DNA of 64,000 bases, from the NCBI RefSeq assembly GCF_037975245.1, contig NC_092561.1:9423001-9487000 (forward strand), written 5' to 3'. The DNA comes from Apostichopus japonicus. Its lineage: Eukaryota > Echinodermata > Holothuroidea > Aspidochirotida > Stichopodidae. Below the pieces are notes generated by a model. That model made no database searches, was not told the origin of the DNA, and was given only the letters and a program-made list of their open reading frames with translations. This document shows positions 61,661 to 64,000 of this stretch, piece after piece (the stretch's first letter is position 1; each line of letters starts with the position of its first letter). Both the position numbers and the translations under genes were made by a program.

Positions 61661-63469
61661 ATTTCTTATTAAACACTCTGTTCCATAATAACTGTGTAGT
61701 TAATTAGATGTGCCAATTAATTGTGCCGTGCATGGGGTTTATTCATTAAGATTAAGGGTTAAATGTAGTACAATTATGGAGAATGTTTGGTCTGAATATC
61801 AAAAGTTACATGACAGGTTGAAAAATACACATAGCTTTAAGACTGATTATTCGATTCTAACTTGCCTTCAGAAATGTCCATTTCCCCCCTTTATCGTAGC
61901 CTCATCGTTCAACAATTCAGGTCTCTCGTAAAACTAAGACTAAAATAACGCCTGTCGCTTTCAAGAAACGGTTGTGAATTTACCGACTGTGAAGTTGACT
62001 GTAAATTTTGTTTTGGTTTTTTGCCCGAAATCTTGTCATTTTGTTGATGCTGTGGGCCAGTGGAACGATTGATTTTTTATCTCGTCGTACCGCTAGCTCT
62101 GTCTTTCCAATTTAAACTGGAGTAAACCCATGCCATTATTGATCAGTGATCGTCTCCAGCTATAATTGTTTCAAGGCCGCACACAGCTTTTACCTCGCCT
62201 GGTTAAGTTTCCATTCTCTTACTCTCGGAATTCCTTCGAAATGCAAAAATGAGGTTATTGGTGCACACGAAATTGCGAGTAACAGCCCTTCTTTTTTGCC
62301 GTCTTCGTCTGGAGGCGATATCGCACCGTCATGCATAAGAAACACAATTATCCTCATGTGCCTGTAAATTACAAAAACTTTTCTAACCGAAAAGGAAAAA
62401 AAAAAAAAAATGTCAGACAACTTTGAAAAAAATAAAATAAAAATAAATTCTTAAACGTATTACATTTCCATCGATGTGCGAGAAAATTGGAGTCTTTTCT
62501 TTCAGACAAAGCAAACAGGAAAAAAAAGCGTTAATAATCGTTCAGGTTTAACCTTGATGCGATAATTTTAACAGAGTAATATCTCGTCCTTAGGGGTGTA
62601 AGACATAGTTCAATAGGCACTTTCATATTTATGAATGGGGAGGGGCCACCGATGCGTTACAAAACTAATATTTGGTGCGAGGTGGAATCACCATGGGTAG
62701 GTGATTTCCGATGAGTCATACTCGATCGAGGTGCATAATTTGGCGTCATCTCCCGAGAGCTAGAAGATTATCTTAAACAAAAGGAAAAGGATTATGGTTA
62801 ATTGGATTAAAAATTAGACTCTAACTTTCGATAGGGACTTAATCCTCCCATATGCTTTGCTCAGTGTTACATATGGATTTAATGCTGTGAATACTCAGGA
62901 TTAGATTATTTTATTTTATCCCCTTCTGTGTGTGCAGAGAGATTTTCTCTTTCTGGTGGAATATATTGAATTATTTTAAATTTAAAGGTGAACAAACACA
63001 TACAGAAAATGTTTAGGTCTATAGTAGGTGTATGGAGCAAAGTACACTGTACATGATATAGTTTGAAGTTGTACTTCATAGATGCGAGTTGCATACACAT
63101 TGTTTATTTATCGTAATGAGCACAATATCCAAGATCTGCACAGCTGTACGAGGGTTGAGTACTTCTGTTGCAGCCTTAATTCGGTCACTACTCTTTGGAC
63201 ATGCATTAATGAACGCTGTTCTGTATTCAGTATGGACTGTGTGTACTCAGTAGTTTGAAGTTTCTTCATGAGTCAACCCTGTGTAAGAAAATATGGTGTA
63301 CAATTAGTGACATCACCACCAACTTAAGGATGGACATAACCTGTGGAGTAGGTCTATCTTGCTGGGGAGGCCTAGGTTTCTGATGTCGCTGATTTCAGTG
63401 ATTTGTTCCATGTAATGTAATAATTCTTTTGCTCTTGCAGTAAGATTACTATGTTACACATATAACGTT

Positions 63470-63712
63470 ATTCTTTTCTACATCCCTCCCTTCGCTTCCT
63501 ATCTTCTCCCCTGTCCTTCCCATCCCATCTTGTCCCTCCCAATATCTTCCCTTCCCATGCCATTCCTTTCCAATCTCTCCCTTTCCCTTCCCTTCCCTTC
63601 GCATTCCTTCATGCCCTTTTCACTCCCTTTCCATCTTATCCCATCCTGTCCCTTTCCCTCCCCCTCCCTCCCATCCTATGCCCCTCCCTCTCCCTTCCCT
63701 CTTTCCATGGAT
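63470..63712. repeat. Pyrimidine-rich degenerate tract (tcccttccc)
   Basis: About 240 bp dominated by C and T with ccctccc, cttccc and catccca variants and occasional A. There is no fixed unit. Peptides across it (Pro/Ser/Leu-rich) are simple-sequence products. Confidence 0.85.
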
Positions 63713-64000
63713 TGCTATATATACTGTATATAGATATGAATATATCCCTCCTATCGTACCCGTACCGTGCATAACTAATCCAAAGAAGGTTACAAATGCC
63801 TCGAGTCATCATCAAGTATTAATATGCTCACCAAAATCAGGGGTGCATGTACCTACTAAAAATAACCCTGACTGTAACACACGCTCTGAGCTCTGCTCTG
63901 TCCGTGATTATATCATCCAGGAGGGATGAGTCACTCGATATCAAAGCCAGGAATTTAATCAGGAGGTGTAAATGTCTGGCATCTCCCTCTCCGCTATTCC

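Larger units (their letters stand above)
48881..64000. other. Start of the intron after CH exon 2, running off the window
   Basis: No further NAV exon was recognised in these 15 kb. I looked specifically for the IENIDxCLxFLAA continuation of the CH domain and for other coding-like blocks. The region holds a palindrome near 50.1 kb, tandem duplications, a hAT MITE, tRNA-like elements and pyrimidine-rich tracts. Two CpG-bearing stretches (49800-50160 and 57250-57720) stand out from the AT-rich background and could be regulatory or internal promoters. NAV genes are known to use downstream promoters for isoforms lacking the CH domain, but nothing here proves that. Confidence 0.5.

Noticed and set aside
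63530-63733. Pro/Ser/Leu-rich plus-strand frame
   Set aside because: Encoded by the pyrimidine-rich simple-sequence tract.

Overview
This is animal nuclear DNA. It is AT-rich, almost entirely intronic or intergenic, and full of simple repeats, small tandem arrays and short non-autonomous transposons. No bacterial-type gene, operon or long ORF is present. The one gene I can support is a Neuron navigator (NAV; vertebrate NAV1/2/3, Drosophila sickie, nematode unc-53) homologue on the + strand. I see only its 5' part. The repeat types (hAT MITEs, Penelope-like fragments, LINE tails ending in AAT or TGAAA runs) and the vertebrate-like calponin-homology (CH) exon suggest a marine invertebrate, perhaps a deuterostome such as an echinoderm. 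I cannot name the species.

Gene layout. Two alternative first coding exons lie about 22 kb apart: exon A at 5489-5542 (18 codons) and exon B at 27937-28041 (35 codons). Both have a good Kozak context and an upstream in-frame stop, and both end Lys-Gln in phase 0 at a GT donor. Each can splice in frame to the shared CH exon at 46893-47010, which encodes the start of the NAV CH domain (IYTDWANHFLEK...). A 53-bp exon at 48828-48880 continues the domain (DEKVPAVNGSPRTNTQM). The next exon, which should encode the second half of the CH domain, was not found in the remaining 15 kb, so it probably lies beyond the window. The window therefore looks like the two-promoter 5' end of a large, long-intron NAV locus.

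Regions. 1-5488: upstream DNA with a 23-bp-unit minisatellite and a second small array. 5543-27936: first intron for isoform A, with a 35-bp-unit array, a 240-bp duplication, a four-copy 165-bp array, three or four fragments resembling Penelope-like/hammerhead elements (one pair inverted), a LINE tail and a four-copy 100-bp array. 28042-46892: intron with several short tandem arrays, a TIR element with a 14-bp flanking repeat, and a nest of hAT-like elements at 41986-44177. 47011-48827: a short intron beginning with a tandem array made from the 3' part of the CH exon and its splice donor. 48881-64000: intron with a Onecut-like palindrome, a G-quadruplex-prone tract, a hAT MITE with perfect 8-bp target duplications inside another repeat, and a tRNA-like element.

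Most notable are the exon-derived minisatellite with regularly spaced decoy splice donors, the dual first exons, five perfect RFX X-box matches in the locus, and two hAT MITEs with perfect target-site duplications, one of them supported by an empty-site paralogue in the same window.
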